A stretch of 64,000 bases of DNA from Polaromonas sp. (GCF_012927485.1 NZ_JABBPC010000003.1:1-64000); one strand, 5' to 3'; positions 53,048 to 61,911 are shown, counted from the stretch's first letter. Notes: a model not told the origin generated them from the letters alone. Program-made: numbers and translations.

Positions 53048-54955
53048 TCAGGCTTTTTTTGCAATGTCAGACGCTATTTGCTGGGCAAATGCTTCTAGTG
53101 ACATCACTCCAAGGTCTTTGTTACCCCGGGCACGCACCGAAACTGCGCCAGCAGCCTTCTCCTTGTCGCCAACGACAAGGATGTAAGGTGGCTTTTGCAG
53201 CGAGTGCTCACGTATTTTATACGTAATTTTCTCATTGCGCAGATCCAACTTGACCCTAAGCCCTTGATTCTGCAGCGTTTTAGCAACTTCGCGAGCGTAA
53301 TCTGCCTGGGAATCAGTGATATTGAGCACTGAAACTTGCTCAGGAGCGAGCCAAGTCGGCAATGCGCCCGCGTGTTCCTCGATCAAAATACCGATAAATC
53401 GCTCCAAGCTGCCCACAATCGCGCGGTGCAGCATCACGGGCCGATGGCGGGCGCCATCTTCGCCTACATATTCGGCGTCTAGGCGCTCGGGCATGTTGCT
53501 ATCAATCTGTATGGTGCCGCACTGCCATTGGCGACCAAGTGCATCTTTAAGCGAGTATTCGATCTTGGGCGCGTAGAAAGCGCCTTCACCAGCGGCTATC
53601 TCGAACTCGCAGCCAGAACGACGCAAGCTTTCCATCAGCGCCTGCTCCGTCTTGTCCCAGTACTCATCGCTGCCGATGCGCTGCGCGGGCCGCGTGGCAA
53701 CCTTGTAGATGATTTGAGTAAAACCGAAGTCTTTGTAAACTTTTTGCAGCAAAGTCGTGAAGGCGGCACATTCTTCGAGAATCTGATCTTCAGTACAAAA
53801 AATGTGCCCATCGTCCTGAGTGAAACCACGCACCCGCATGATGCCGTGCAAGCCACCTGACGGTTCGTTGCGATGACAGTTGCCGAATTCGCCGTATCGC
53901 AGTGGCAAGTCACGATAGCTCTTGATGCCTTGATTGAAGATCAGAATATGGCCGGGGCAGTTCATCGGCTTGAGCGCGTACTCGCGTTTTTCACTTTCGG
54001 TCGTGAACATGTTCTCGCGGTATTTATCCCAATGTCCCGTTTTTTCCCAAAGCGTCTTGTCGAGGATCTGCGGTGCTTTCACCTCCTGGTAGCCGTTGTC
54101 CTGGTACACCTTGCGCATATATTGCTCAACGCCCTGCCAGAGCGTCCAGCCTTTGGGATGCCAGAATACGAGGCCAGGCGCATGGTCGTCAATGTGGAAC
54201 AGGTCCAGTTCCTTACCGAGCTTGCGGTGGTCGCGCTTTTCCGCCTCCTCCAGCATCGTCAGGTAGTGCTGCAACTCATCTTTTGTGGCCCACGCAGTCC
54301 CGTAGATGCGCTGAAGCATCTCGTTGCGATGGTCGCCGCGCCAGTAAGCGCCGGCCACCTTCATAAGCTTGAAGAATTTCAATTTGCCGGTGCTAGGCAC
54401 GTGGGGGCCGCGGCACAAATCTTCAAAGGCACCCTCACGATACAGGGAGACCTCTTCATTAGCGGGAATACTGGCAATGATCTCAGCCTTGTAATGCTCG
54501 CCAATCCCTTTGAAATAGGCCACCGCCTCGTCGCGCGGCAACACCCGGCGCGTTACCGGCTCGTCCTTGGCGGCAAGTTCGGTCATCCGTTTTTCAATCG
54601 CGGCCACGTCTTCCGGGGTGAACGGTCGCGTGTAAGCAAAATCGTAAAAAAAGCCATTTTCAATCACTGGGCCGATAGTGACCTGCGCTTCGGGAAACAA
54701 CTCCTTGACGGCATATGCCAGCAAGTGGGCCGTTGAATGGCGAATCACGTCCAGACCATCGGCATCTTTGGCCGTGATGATCGACAAAGGGCTGTCCGCC
54801 TCGATCAAATAGCTTGTGTCGACCACCTTGCCGTCAATCTTGCCCGCCAGGGCCGCCTTGGCCAGCCCCGCACCAATCGACGCGGCTACCTCGGCCACCG
54901 TCACAGGGTCGGCGAAATCGCGTTTGGAGCCGTCGGGAAGCGTAACTTGAATCAT
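53048..54955 (-). CDS. thrS: Threonyl-tRNA synthetase
   Basis: 635 residues from ATG 54955 ([14 protein letters not shown]). TGS domain (1-60), editing domain ([20 protein letters not shown]), catalytic class II core ([14 protein letters not shown] with the zinc Cys; [43 protein letters not shown]) and C-terminal anticodon domain ([16 protein letters not shown]) are complete. It is the first gene of the translation operon. A terminator lies 30 bases upstream of the start. Confidence 0.97.
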   Translation of the reverse strand: MIQVTLPDGSKRDFADPVTVAEVAASIGAGLAKAALAGKIDGKVVDTSYLIEADSPLSIITAKDADGLDVIRHSTAHLLAYAVKELFPEAQVTIGPVIENGFFYDFAYTRPFTPEDVAAIEKRMTELAAKDEPVTRRVLPRDEAVAYFKGIGEHYKAEIIASIPANEEVSLYREGAFEDLCRGPHVPSTGKLKFFKLMKVAGAYWRGDHRNEMLQRIYGTAWATKDELQHYLTMLEEAEKRDHRKLGKELDLFHIDDHAPGLVFWHPKGWTLWQGVEQYMRKVYQDNGYQEVKAPQILDKTLWEKTGHWDKYRENMFTTESEKREYALKPMNCPGHILIFNQGIKSYRDLPLRYGEFGNCHRNEPSGGLHGIMRVRGFTQDDGHIFCTEDQILEECAAFTTLLQKVYKDFGFTQIIYKVATRPAQRIGSDEYWDKTEQALMESLRRSGCEFEIAAGEGAFYAPKIEYSLKDALGRQWQCGTIQIDSNMPERLDAEYVGEDGARHRPVMLHRAIVGSLERFIGILIEEHAGALPTWLAPEQVSVLNITDSQADYAREVAKTLQNQGLRVKLDLRNEKITYKIREHSLQKPPYILVVGDKEKAAGAVSVRARGNKDLGVMSLEAFAQQIASDIAKKA

Positions 54956-54985
54956 GATGAAAACCAGAATGATGGGGAGCAAAAC

Positions 54986-55010
54986 AAAAAGCGCGGAACC
55001 ATCCGCGCTT
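54986..55010 (-). terminator. Terminator in the leader of thrS
   Basis: On the minus strand GCGCGGA / TCCGCGC with an ACCA-type loop is followed by TTTTTGTTTTG, 31 bases before the thrS start. No gene ends just upstream, so the hairpin could attenuate thrS. A possible leader reading frame (GTG AAG GAG GTC, ending at a TAA) lies just before it but contains no Thr codons. Confidence 0.75.
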
Positions 55011-55249
55011 TACTATTAATTTGGTAGCTTACTGCGCACAAGACACACGGACTACGACCTCCTTCACCTCAAAAAAGCGCCAGTCCAATTCGCGGTGTTA
55101 TAGCCAGATTGCCTTTCTCGCTCTGGTGTGCAGCCGATGCAGGAATTTTAACCGCAGTCCGGCCGGGGGTAGAAACCTCGTCTACCAGTAGGCTGCTGAA
55201 ATGCCTCCGAGAACCTCCGACAAAGACTACTTGACTGTCTTCATTGCGG

Positions 55250-55306
55250 CCGACCGTTTGAGTTCAGCGGCTGCCGTGGGCAGTCCGCCGGAACGAAAGG
55301 TTAGCC
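55250..55306. repeat. Damaged attC site at the distal end of the array
   Basis: CCGTTTGAGTTCAGCGGC ... GCCGGAACGAAAGGTTAGCC: the right core GTTAGCC is kept, but the left inverse core reads CGACCG instead of CCTAAC. It follows the serine hydrolase cassette and closes the array. Confidence 0.65.
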
Positions 55307-55316
55307 CGCATCGCCA

Positions 55317-56389
55317 TCATCGCGGGGACTCCAAGAATGTGCGGTCAACGCGATTCAGGAACCCGCTGGAACTGAACTCGGTGCTGTTCGCCAGCACTAC
55401 TGTTGCAACGCCTCTTGTTGGATAGATACGCATCTCGCAATGAAAGCCGCCACCGCCTCCTTCCTTGAAGAAATAGGCTACGCCATGTGTTTCGCCAACG
55501 TGCCACCCTGGCGTCATGGGAATGGGTCGGCCCGCGCCATCCGTCTGCCGAGTCTCCAACAGGCGTTTGGTCTCCGGCCCGAACAGCACCGACTCGGTTC
55601 GCAACTGGTCTTGCAGGAATCGGCTGAAGCCACGTGCCGTACCAATCAGCCCGCCAAAAGCTGGGCCATTGAGGTAATGGCTGTTCAGCCGCAGCCAGTG
55701 ACCTTCGTAGCCGCCCAGGAATTTGCGGTCGATAACGAGCCCTTTCACCAAATTCATCAACGAATATTTCTTAAGATAGCCGTTGGCATGACGGGACTCG
55801 TCGGGGATGACAAAGTCCATCTCTTGCGCCGAGAGCCGCAACGGCTGGAGGATATTTTCTCGGATATAGACTGGATACGATTGGCCCGTTACTTGCTCGA
55901 CTACCTTGCCAAGAAGCCAGTAACCGATATTGGAATAGGCAAACTTGCGGCCCGGTTCAAACGCAAGTTCAGGATTCTCGCGAAGCACCGTAGCAAGGGC
56001 TTCAGCCTCATTAAAACCCGAATCCTCTGCTGCCAAATGCACCCACCGAAGAGGCATCGGATTTGGAACGCCTGACGTGTGATTGAGCAGCTGACGTAGC
56101 GTGATGCCGTGACCGTGGTAAGCGGCATTCGGGAGATAGCGATCAATCACGTCGCTAGGCTCAGCTTCCTCTGCTCTGCCAATTGTAGAATCGCGACAGC
56201 GGTAAAGGTCTTGGTCATCGAGTACGCCATCAGCGTAGTGTCGAATGTCATCGCTTTCGTACCTTGGATGTCAGCCCAGCCACCGGCATACTCGAAGAGT
56301 ACCCGGTCAGCAGTTACGGCGATGTATTGCAGACCGGGAACCTCCGACCGAACGTACTGATTCAGGTCGCTAGGCACGTTGTTGGTCAT
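55317..56389 (-). pseudogene. Frameshifted serine beta-lactamase-family hydrolase cassette
   Basis: The first 80 residues (from ATG 56389) contain the catalytic SMTK (SxxK) of class C beta-lactamase-like enzymes; the frame stops at 56147. The rest (277 residues from 56150) is in another frame: LRQLLNHTSGVPNP, the YSN motif in FAYSNIGYWLLG, and FFKEGGGGGFHCEM near the third motif. A one-base shift at KLSLA|..|VIDRYLP would restore a ~355-residue enzyme, similar to beta-lactamase/esterase/D-Ala peptidase family members. The gene is a cassette, since attC-like sites flank it. Unless frameshifting occurs it is inactive. Confidence 0.82.
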
Positions 56390-56398
56390 CGGCAGGCC

Positions 56399-56455
56399 CT
56401 CTAACGTAAAATTGAGTGTCGGCGTAGCCGGTCTCTCTTTAATAGAAGGTTAGAC
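56399..56455. repeat. attC site after the M48 cassette
   Basis: CTCTAAC (56399-56405) and GTTAGAC (56449-56455) bound a 57-bp imperfect palindrome with AATTGAG / CTCTTTAA arms, the canonical attC length. Confidence 0.75.
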
Positions 56456-56487
56456 CCAACTGCGGATAAGTCGAAGTGACTCCCGTT

Positions 56488-57681
56488 TTAATTTCCGGTA
56501 CTGTGACATGACGGCGGAAGCTGCGTTGGTTTTATTCCTTCACCGTTCGCACAGCCCCATACGATGCGGCCTTCAGCGTCTGCTGAGGGTGTGAAGATGA
56601 GTTCGCCTAGCTTGGTTTTGACGATAAGTACCATCTTATTGGGTTCGAGCGACAATTCGCTACCGTCAACCAGTTGCGAACGGATGCCAAGACTTTCTAG
56701 CGATTCAGGAATCTTCTGGTTAGTCCGGTAGTAATTGCCTAGTGCCTCGCGTACGTTCTGCGAGCCAATAATGGCGGCGTCGATCTTTGCCTTAACCGTG
56801 TAGGCTTGGTATGCTGGAATGCCTACGGCTGCCAAGATGGCGATTATATAAACCAGCATCAGAAAGCCGAAGCCCGCTCCCAAACGCCCAGCGTATGGAA
56901 TGAACACCGCCAACAGATAGGCGAAGCCATTGCGCTTGGGCATTGGTGCTTCGATGCTCATTACGCGAGCTGCGCGCTTGGTTAGCCAAGGATAGCCAGC
57001 AGTCAGTTCGTGGAATGACATCCAGAAGCCAGAGGCGTAAATGGTCTGGCTGACGTAGGCTGCTACGTTAAGTTGTTTCCAGCGTTGGGCACCCGCAGAC
57101 AATGCGGCCAGCGCTTGCGCGGCACCTTCGGGCGACCCACTACAAGCGAGCCCGTGTCGGTCGCAGGTACTTTCACGGGCACGGGAATAAGCTGCACCAA
57201 GTAGCGGTAACCACAGTACCGGCCAACGCAGCAGGTGTCCGCTCAGATGCTTCATGCGCAAGTGTCCAAGCTCGTGGCCGATGTAGAAACGAACGCCGTC
57301 GACATGCTCGTCCATTGCATCGACCACGTTCGACATCAATACGACATATTGCGTACCGAGAAACTTGGTGGCGAATGCATTGAGGCCGCCATTACCATTC
57401 AGGATATAGGCCTGCGGACGCTTCTTCATCTGCAACTGATCGCAGCAAGCGGTGAACTGCGCATACAGGTCGGGGAACTGTGCTTCTGACAACTCGACAC
57501 CATTGCCTTTGATGTGCGCGATCAGTGTGGATTGAGCGAACAAATAAAGCAGAAAGCCAAGAGCCAGCCCGATTATTGCGCCACCGAAGGTGCCGACGAT
57601 TAAGCCGAACCAGACCAGAAGGCCGAGCACTAAGGTGACAGTGCCGAGTGTGCGCTCACGGGGACAAATGAGTTTTTTCAT
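56488..57681 (-). CDS. M48-family metalloprotease with a C-terminal pilin-like segment
   Basis: 397 residues from ATG 57681. Two membrane helices (about 14-50) precede the M48 domain: FYIGHELGHLRMKHL has the HExxH zinc motif, and SRARESTCDRHGLA supplies the third ligand Glu. After about residue 270 a hydrophobic helix LMLVYIIAILAAVGIPAYQAY, then VREALGNYY, resembles the N-terminus of type IV pilins, followed by about 80 residues that look like the globular part (IFTPSADAEGRIVWGCANG). M48 enzymes degrade membrane proteins. The role of the fused segment is unknown. It is a long cassette, flanked by attC 56399 and an array junction at 57718. Confidence 0.85.
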   Translation of the reverse strand: MKKLICPRERTLGTVTLVLGLLVWFGLIVGTFGGAIIGLALGFLLYLFAQSTLIAHIKGNGVELSEAQFPDLYAQFTACCDQLQMKKRPQAYILNGNGGLNAFATKFLGTQYVVLMSNVVDAMDEHVDGVRFYIGHELGHLRMKHLSGHLLRWPVLWLPLLGAAYSRARESTCDRHGLACSGSPEGAAQALAALSAGAQRWKQLNVAAYVSQTIYASGFWMSFHELTAGYPWLTKRAARVMSIEAPMPKRNGFAYLLAVFIPYAGRLGAGFGFLMLVYIIAILAAVGIPAYQAYTVKAKIDAAIIGSQNVREALGNYYRTNQKIPESLESLGIRSQLVDGSELSLEPNKMVLIVKTKLGELIFTPSADAEGRIVWGCANGEGIKPTQLPPSCHSTGN

Positions 57682-57717
57682 AGTCAAATTTCTTCTGTCA
57701 GTAATAAGGCAAATGTA

Positions 57718-57774
57718 GGAGTGACTGGACTGTGCGGCATTTTACGCGGGTCCGGTTGAATGCAGGATTAGCGG
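57718..57774. repeat. Degenerate attC site
   Basis: GACTGGACTGTGCGGC ... GCGGGTCCGGTTGAAT, ending GATTAGCG. Arms are clearly related to the attC sites at 58688 and 59340, but both core motifs have changed (GAGTGAC and ATTAGCG), so recombination here is doubtful. Confidence 0.65.
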
Positions 57775-58145
57775 TGAAACCACGTTGCAACTTTGATGTT
57801 GCATGTTGGTGTAAATCGCCAAAATACTTCCGCCATTGCTTCAAGGTTTTCATAGCCATTGATCGCTAATTTCAATTCTGATTTTGTATCAAGCAGGATT
57901 GAAATTAACTGTCCAGATTTGTATTGAAGACGTAACTTGTCTATGTCCGACAGGGGAAAACTGACTGCCGCGTTCTTGTGATTTACATAAACCGTTGCAG
58001 ATTCATTATCTATTTCAAAAGTCGGGTACGCAGTACGGCCCTTTTTAAATTTCTTATATAAGCCAAACAGGCCCTGTACAAAATAATAGAGACCGATTGC
58101 AGGAAGGATCATGCCAGAAATTTTTTCGGCGTCCACTATAAACAT
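57768..58145 (-). CDS. Cassette-encoded membrane protein, N-terminus probably disrupted
   Basis: 125 residues from ATG 58145, with a hydrophobic helix (SGMILPAIGLYYFVQGLFGLY) followed by a PH-like soluble part (FEIDNESATVYVNHKNAAVSFPLSDIDKL). The frame is open upstream to an in-frame TAA near 58234 that follows ATG AAA TTT, and this upstream part (AVYAALFFATLSSAAIMF) looks like a further membrane helix. A nonsense mutation at the third codon of the original start is therefore likely. Confidence 0.6.
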   Translation of the reverse strand: MFIVDAEKISGMILPAIGLYYFVQGLFGLYKKFKKGRTAYPTFEIDNESATVYVNHKNAAVSFPLSDIDKLRLQYKSGQLISILLDTKSELKLAINGYENLEAMAEVFWRFTPTCNIKVATWFHR

Positions 58146-58266
58146 AATCGCAGCACTACTGAGCGTCGCAAAAAATAAGGCCGCGTAAACAGCCTTTTTA
58201 TTTTGGCTTTTTATGTACGTGTCAGTAACTTAAAATTTCATATTCACCGCTAACGTTTTAGATAAC

Positions 58267-58687
58267 TGAACCTGCCCCAATTCCCGTACTGATCTCAATT
58301 TCAGAAGTCCGAGGTTTGCAAGATTAACTGATTCCTGCGACAAGTTCGCTGCGTAGCATTGAACCGCCAGTTAATTGGCGATTCAATGCGGCGAACGTTG
58401 CATGCGGTATGCGCCCGCAAATGCTGTGCGGTCTGATCTCGTTGTAGTCGAGTCACCATGTGGCAATGGCTTGACGGGCTTGCCCTAAAGGTTCAAACCA
58501 ATTCTTATCCACGCACTCGTCCCTGAAGATGCCGTGCTTTAGTGCCCATGTCATGAACGCCCTGCAGGTGAACTCCGACCGTTGTCAGTTTTGACAGCCC
58601 CCGGGGTAATCACGAAACGCGGCTGCTCTATCCAGCAGCCGGGTGACGCAATCCCCGCCAATGCCAAAGTCAGCTGTGATAACGTGG
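58267..58687 (-). pseudogene. Decayed IS3-family transposase remnant (OrfB)
   Basis: The minus strand codes for the DDE end of an IS3-family OrfB in pieces: GDCVTRLLDRAAAFRDYPG, then VKTDNG and AFMTWALKHGI in another frame, then FRDECVDKNWFEPLGQARQA, a TGA, and DYNEIRPHSICGRIPHATFA. The segment normally between HGI and FRDEC (about 22 residues including QPGRPMQNGYIES) is missing. The terminal motif TGAACCTGCCCC at 58267 is like the ends of IS407-group elements. The other end is truncated at the attC 58688. Confidence 0.8.
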
Positions 58688-58742
58688 AGGTAACCGGACT
58701 GCGCAGCTTTTTGCGCAGGTCCGGTTGAGCTTAGAGTTATGC
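58688..58742. repeat. attC site after the methyltransferase cassette
   Basis: AGGTAAC (58688-58694) and GTTATGC (58736-58742) bound a palindrome CCGGACTGCGCAGC / TTGCGCAGGTCCGG with a TTT loop. It overlaps the stop of the methyltransferase gene. Confidence 0.8.
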
Positions 58743-59312
58743 GCTGCCATGTTCTTTGGACGCGCACTCGAACAGGTTTTTCTCTTCTTTAACAATTACC
58801 CAACAATCACTGTTCAATATCTTCTTCCTAGCGCCATCCAGCGGTTGATGGCCGCTTTCGATGAAGAGGGCGCCATTGGGTTTCAGCACACGATGCAATT
58901 CCGTCAGAAACCCGTCAGTATCTTTCACATGATGGAACATATCCAAGGCATAGATGACGTCCGCCGATTGGCTCGCTATATTGACTGGGTAGCCTGCTGA
59001 GAGAACCGGTACTACATTGCTAAAGTTCTTTTGTTCTGCTCTACGCTTGACTGACATAATTGCCAGAGGGTGAACATCAACCGCGTAGACCTTGCCTGCA
59101 TCACCAACAAGTTGCGAGGCTCGTTCAATATAGCTTCCTGGCCCGCACCCAAAATCGACTACAACACAACCCTTACGGATGCCGAAACGGTCTAATCGTT
59201 TCCCGACAGGAGCAAGGGCATCACGCATTGACAGAACCACAGACATTAAACGAAATGCGATATTCGGTAGGTACTCGACTTCGTAACCGCTTAGTGTTCT
59301 CAATAACTGCAT
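58737..59312 (-). CDS. Cassette-encoded class I SAM-dependent methyltransferase
   Basis: 191 residues from ATG 59312, preceded by GAGGAG. The SAM-binding fold shows motif I VVDFGCGPGSYIERA, the acidic VYAVDVHPLAI, ALDMFHHV and the RVLKPNGALFIESGH strand. The substrate is unknown; the sequence is closest in style to ubiE/small-molecule methyltransferases. Its start overlaps the stop of the previous cassette frame, and its stop lies in attC 58688. Confidence 0.9.
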   Translation of the reverse strand: MQLLRTLSGYEVEYLPNIAFRLMSVVLSMRDALAPVGKRLDRFGIRKGCVVVDFGCGPGSYIERASQLVGDAGKVYAVDVHPLAIMSVKRRAEQKNFSNVVPVLSAGYPVNIASQSADVIYALDMFHHVKDTDGFLTELHRVLKPNGALFIESGHQPLDGARKKILNSDCWVIVKEEKNLFECASKEHGSA

Positions 59313-59821
59313 TCTGTTTCTCCTCTGGGCGTCTTCTGTGCATAACGTTTGAATTCACCGGCCTGCGCGGATTTTCGCGCAGGTCCGGTGAAATGATGGG
59401 TTGGGCCACTTATGCTAAGTGGAAAGGTTTCTACCTTGCCAATTTGCAACGTCTTGCTTCGTAGGAGATCAACCCTCGCTCCATGAATGACTCCAGAAGC
59501 GGCACGAACTGTCAGTCTCGGCTTGCCGGACAAACACTGCGGTGTTTCAAAGGACGCCTGATCTTTGTTGTCTGCCGTTGTGAAGCCGAGTCGTTCGACA
59601 CGTAGAGTTTCCGTCATGCTTCGCTGTCCCTTTGAACTGACCTCGACAAGCAGTGCAACGTCTGAAATTTCCGACTCAAGATCATCCCAGTACAACAAAA
59701 ACATTTCGGCGCAACCGCCTCCACCGGCATAAACGTGCTGTAAATGGCTCATATGTAATGCGGAGGCGGCATGTGCGGGAAACACGAATATGACCCAGGC
59801 AACGGCAAGAAGTAGGCGCAT
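59300..59821 (-). CDS. Cassette-encoded secreted protein of unknown function
   Basis: 173 residues from ATG 59821. The signal peptide (MRLLLAVAWVIFVFPAHAAS) is clear. The mature part contains two Cys (GGCAEMFLLYWDD; PQCLSGKP) and strands (VALLVEVSS; ETLRVERLGF). The frame runs through the whole attC 59340-59406, so its last ~40 residues (TGPARKSAQAGEF...) are attC-encoded; the functional domain ends earlier. I do not recognise the family. Confidence 0.75.
   Translation of the reverse strand: MRLLLAVAWVIFVFPAHAASALHMSHLQHVYAGGGGCAEMFLLYWDDLESEISDVALLVEVSSKGQRSMTETLRVERLGFTTADNKDQASFETPQCLSGKPRLTVRAASGVIHGARVDLLRSKTLQIGKVETFPLSISGPTHHFTGPARKSAQAGEFKRYAQKTPRGETECSY
59340..59406. repeat. attC site between secreted-protein and methyltransferase cassettes
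   Basis: GCATAAC (59340-59346) and GTTGGGC (59400-59406) bound the palindrome TTCACCGGCCTGCGCGG / CGCGCAGGTCCGGTGAA. Confidence 0.88.
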
Positions 59822-59842
59822 GATTTAAGCGGCCCAACGTAG

Positions 59843-59918
59843 GGCTAACCGGCGCGGCGCGGCTTTATCGCGCCGCGTCCAGCGACTGAAAGGAGCGAGG
59901 TTGAGCGCCGGGTTAGCC
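59843..59918. repeat. attC site
   Basis: GGCTAAC (59843-59849) and GTTAGCC (59912-59918) bound a 76-bp palindrome: CCGGCGCGGCGCGGC / GCGCCGCGTCC and ACTGAAAGGAGCGAGGTTGAGC. Cores are perfect. Confidence 0.9.
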
Positions 59919-60344
59919 CTTGGGTTGAACGGGAGCGCTGTTTTCTTTGTGTGAATGATAAGCGCCAACGGGGATGCGAGAAAGGATGCCAAACGCAAAA
60001 CTTGCGACGCGGCCAAACCACGCAGCGCCAGCGGTGGCAAAGAGCGACGTTGAGCCCGCGCCGCCGCGTGATAACACCGTGCCCCCACCCAAGTTAGAAG
60101 ACGCGATGCCACCGCAGAACGTTGGGAACGAAAAAGAAAATGAACGCCAGCCACACACGAGAACCGGCCTGCAAGGCGCATGAAACGGCGACCTACAGAA
60201 GAAGCCGGCGGAGAGCCAATAAGCACGGGCGTTGCAGCCCGATGCCTGTTGAGGAAGCCGAAATGAGAAGCAAGAAATTCCATGAACACCGTGAGGGCTA
60301 ACGTTGGCGCTGTCCGGCACGCAGCACGCGCCGCGAAGCGGCAT
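59913..60344 (-). CDS. Cassette reading frame of unknown function (frame uncertain)
   Basis: Two long frames overlap in this ~380-bp cassette. The one drawn stops inside the attC core at 59913, as cassette genes often do, and contains GAAWFGRVASFAFGILSRIP, which would be a membrane helix. The alternative frame (from ATG 60283, MEFLASHFGFLN) reads through the attC to 59825. The part of the drawn frame before about 60283 is encoded by the preceding attC-like region, so the real start is probably internal. Neither has a clear domain; the cassette may be non-coding. Confidence 0.4.
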   Translation of the reverse strand: MPLRGACCVPDSANVSPHGVHGISCFSFRLPQQASGCNARAYWLSAGFFCRSPFHAPCRPVLVCGWRSFSFSFPTFCGGIASSNLGGGTVLSRGGAGSTSLFATAGAAWFGRVASFAFGILSRIPVGAYHSHKENSAPVQPKG

Positions 60345-60382
60345 CCTGCAGCTGGGTGTCCGCGACGAGCAATCGGTTATGA
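60296..60382. repeat. Probable attC site
   Basis: GGCTAAC (60296-60302) and GTTATGA (60376-60382) with imperfect arms TTGGCGCTGTCCGGCAC / GGTGTCCGCGACGAGCAA. The arms are less regular than those of the other sites. Confidence 0.6.
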
Positions 60383-60392
60383 ATCGCGGTGG

Positions 60393-61067
60393 TCATGGTC
60401 GCCGCATCTTGCTTTGTAGATCCGCGACAAAGCTCGGATCAATCTCGGCGTGACGCGGCGTGCTTTCAGCAAGTTGAATCTTCTTCCAGGCATCACGGTA
60501 ATTGCCAATATAGAACAGCGTGATTGCCCAGTTTTGCAGATTCAACGTGTGCTGTGGTGACTTTTCATAGAGCCGCGCGAAGCGGGCGAAGGCATTCTTG
60601 AGTAGCGCATCATCCTTTGTTTGAGCACCAGCGCTGCCGAGCGCTTTTGCGTAGTCAACGGCGAAATCTATGTCACCGCCGACAGAGCTTTCTGCCTCCG
60701 CAAACAGCTTCAGGGAAGCAGAAATGTTTCCAGCTTCCGCCTGGATTGCGGCCATCCCCCAAAGTGCACTGCCGCTTGCATTGTCGATCAACCATGCTTG
60801 ATTAAAGCGCCGCATGGCGTCCGGCTTGTTGCCCTGACGTAGGAGCCGCCAGCCACGAGCCGAGGCATCGTCCGCAGCCTTCCTCCGGTTTCCCTTGTAG
60901 TAGTCATCGATGCCGGCGAGGAATTCTTCATCCGCAGCCTTCTGCATGGCGCTTTTCGGCGCTACACCGTACTTTGGCTGGAGGTTGGTGTCCTGCGCAA
61001 ATACGACTGATGTAGCGAACCCCGCCGAAAATAGCAAGGCCAAAATAAGTGCGCGAAAAGGGGACAT
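60393..61067 (-). CDS. Cassette-encoded periplasmic TPR-like protein
   Basis: 224 residues from ATG 61067. Signal peptide to about residue 25 (LFSAGFATSVVFAQ). The mature part is helical with tetratricopeptide-like repeats: ARGWRLLRQGNKPDAMRRFNQAWLID, ALWGMAAIQAEAGNISASLKLFAEAES, and LNLQNWAITLFYIGNYRDAWKKIQ. Such repeats mediate protein contacts; the partner is unknown. The frame open further upstream runs through the attC and is not part of the gene. Confidence 0.8.
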   Translation of the reverse strand: MSPFRALILALLFSAGFATSVVFAQDTNLQPKYGVAPKSAMQKAADEEFLAGIDDYYKGNRRKAADDASARGWRLLRQGNKPDAMRRFNQAWLIDNASGSALWGMAAIQAEAGNISASLKLFAEAESSVGGDIDFAVDYAKALGSAGAQTKDDALLKNAFARFARLYEKSPQHTLNLQNWAITLFYIGNYRDAWKKIQLAESTPRHAEIDPSFVADLQSKMRRP

Positions 61068-61074
61068 GAGAGGT

Positions 61075-61143
61075 TCATAACGTTGAAGCTCAGCGGCGCT
61101 GCGCGGCTTTATCGCGCAGCGTCCCCTGGAGCGAGGGTAAGCC
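61075..61143. repeat. attC site
   Basis: TCATAAC (61075-61081) and GTAAGCC (61137-61143; expected GTTRRRY) with arms AGCGGCGCTGCGCGGC / CGCGCAGCGTCCCC. One core is altered. Confidence 0.75.
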
Positions 61144-61155
61144 GGTGCAAATGAG

Positions 61156-61746
61156 CTACTTCGCGCGAACATATCGGCAAACCTGTGCGCCCGTGCTGGC
61201 TTTGGTTGTTGACTCCAGCGTGAAAGGGATTGCCTTTCCGTTCTCAGCGAAGATCGTTTTTCCCCCACCGAGGACAATCGGTTCGATTGTGAGCAGCAAC
61301 TCATCGACAAGGTCGGCGGCGAACAACGATCGAACCATTGTCGCACTGCCATACACGTAGATGTAGCCTCCGGGTCGCGCGCGTAACTCAGACACCGTCC
61401 TCAAGAAGTCGGCGCCACGAATGATCGTGGTGGGGTTCCATGTTGCATCTTTCTCGGTGAGAGTATCGGAAACCACGTACTTTTGGACGCGATTGATCCA
61501 ATCGGTGAATGGATCTCCTGAGCGACTGGGCCATGCAGCGGCCGAGACCTGATAAGTACGGCGTCCTTGCAAGAGCGCGTCACTCTTTGCAGCGAGTTCC
61601 GCGTACATGCTGCCCATCGTCACTGGGTCAAAGTATTTCATTGACCATCCGCCATGACTGAAGCCGCCGTCGGTGTCCTCGCTAGCTCCCCCTGGAGCTT
61701 GCACGACACCGTCGAGGCTGATGAACTCTGTGATGAGCGTTTTCAT
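61156..61746 (-). CDS. Cassette-encoded dihydrofolate-reductase/RibD C-terminal-like reductase
   Basis: 196 residues from ATG 61746, preceded by GGAGAC. It begins MKTLITEFISLDGVVQAPGG, has DALLQGRRTYQ, a VYGSATMVRSLFAADLVDEL segment and LTIEPIVLGGGKTIF: the YyaP/RibD C-terminal pattern. Members bind NADPH; most are of unknown substrate and differ from drug-resistance dfr cassettes. The first 15 codons of the longer frame are not needed. Confidence 0.9.
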   Translation of the reverse strand: MKTLITEFISLDGVVQAPGGASEDTDGGFSHGGWSMKYFDPVTMGSMYAELAAKSDALLQGRRTYQVSAAAWPSRSGDPFTDWINRVQKYVVSDTLTEKDATWNPTTIIRGADFLRTVSELRARPGGYIYVYGSATMVRSLFAADLVDELLLTIEPIVLGGGKTIFAENGKAIPFTLESTTKASTGAQVCRYVRAK

Positions 61747-61798
61747 GAAGTCTCCTGATTTTGTGAGTGTCTTGAAGTGAGTCAGCGGCACTTGTGCC

Positions 61799-61856
61799 GG
61801 CTAATGCTGGAGTTAAGCCGCCGCCGAAGGCGGTCGGCTGCAATGACCTGTTAGGC
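61799..61856. repeat. attC site
   Basis: GGCTAAT (61799-61805) and GTTAGGC (61850-61856) with TTAAGCCGCCGCC - GAA - GGCGGTCGGCTGCAA arms, 58 bp. Confidence 0.85.
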
Positions 61857-61911
61857 AATGCGCTACCACTGGCGGCAACATTCTGAACAACGGGCCCGGC
61901 GGATACGGGGC

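Noticed and set aside
59825..60289. Alternative 154-residue frame in the cassette at 59.9-60.3 kb
   Set aside because: It reads through the whole attC site and is Arg/Ala-rich like a chance frame in GC-rich DNA; mentioned only as an alternative.
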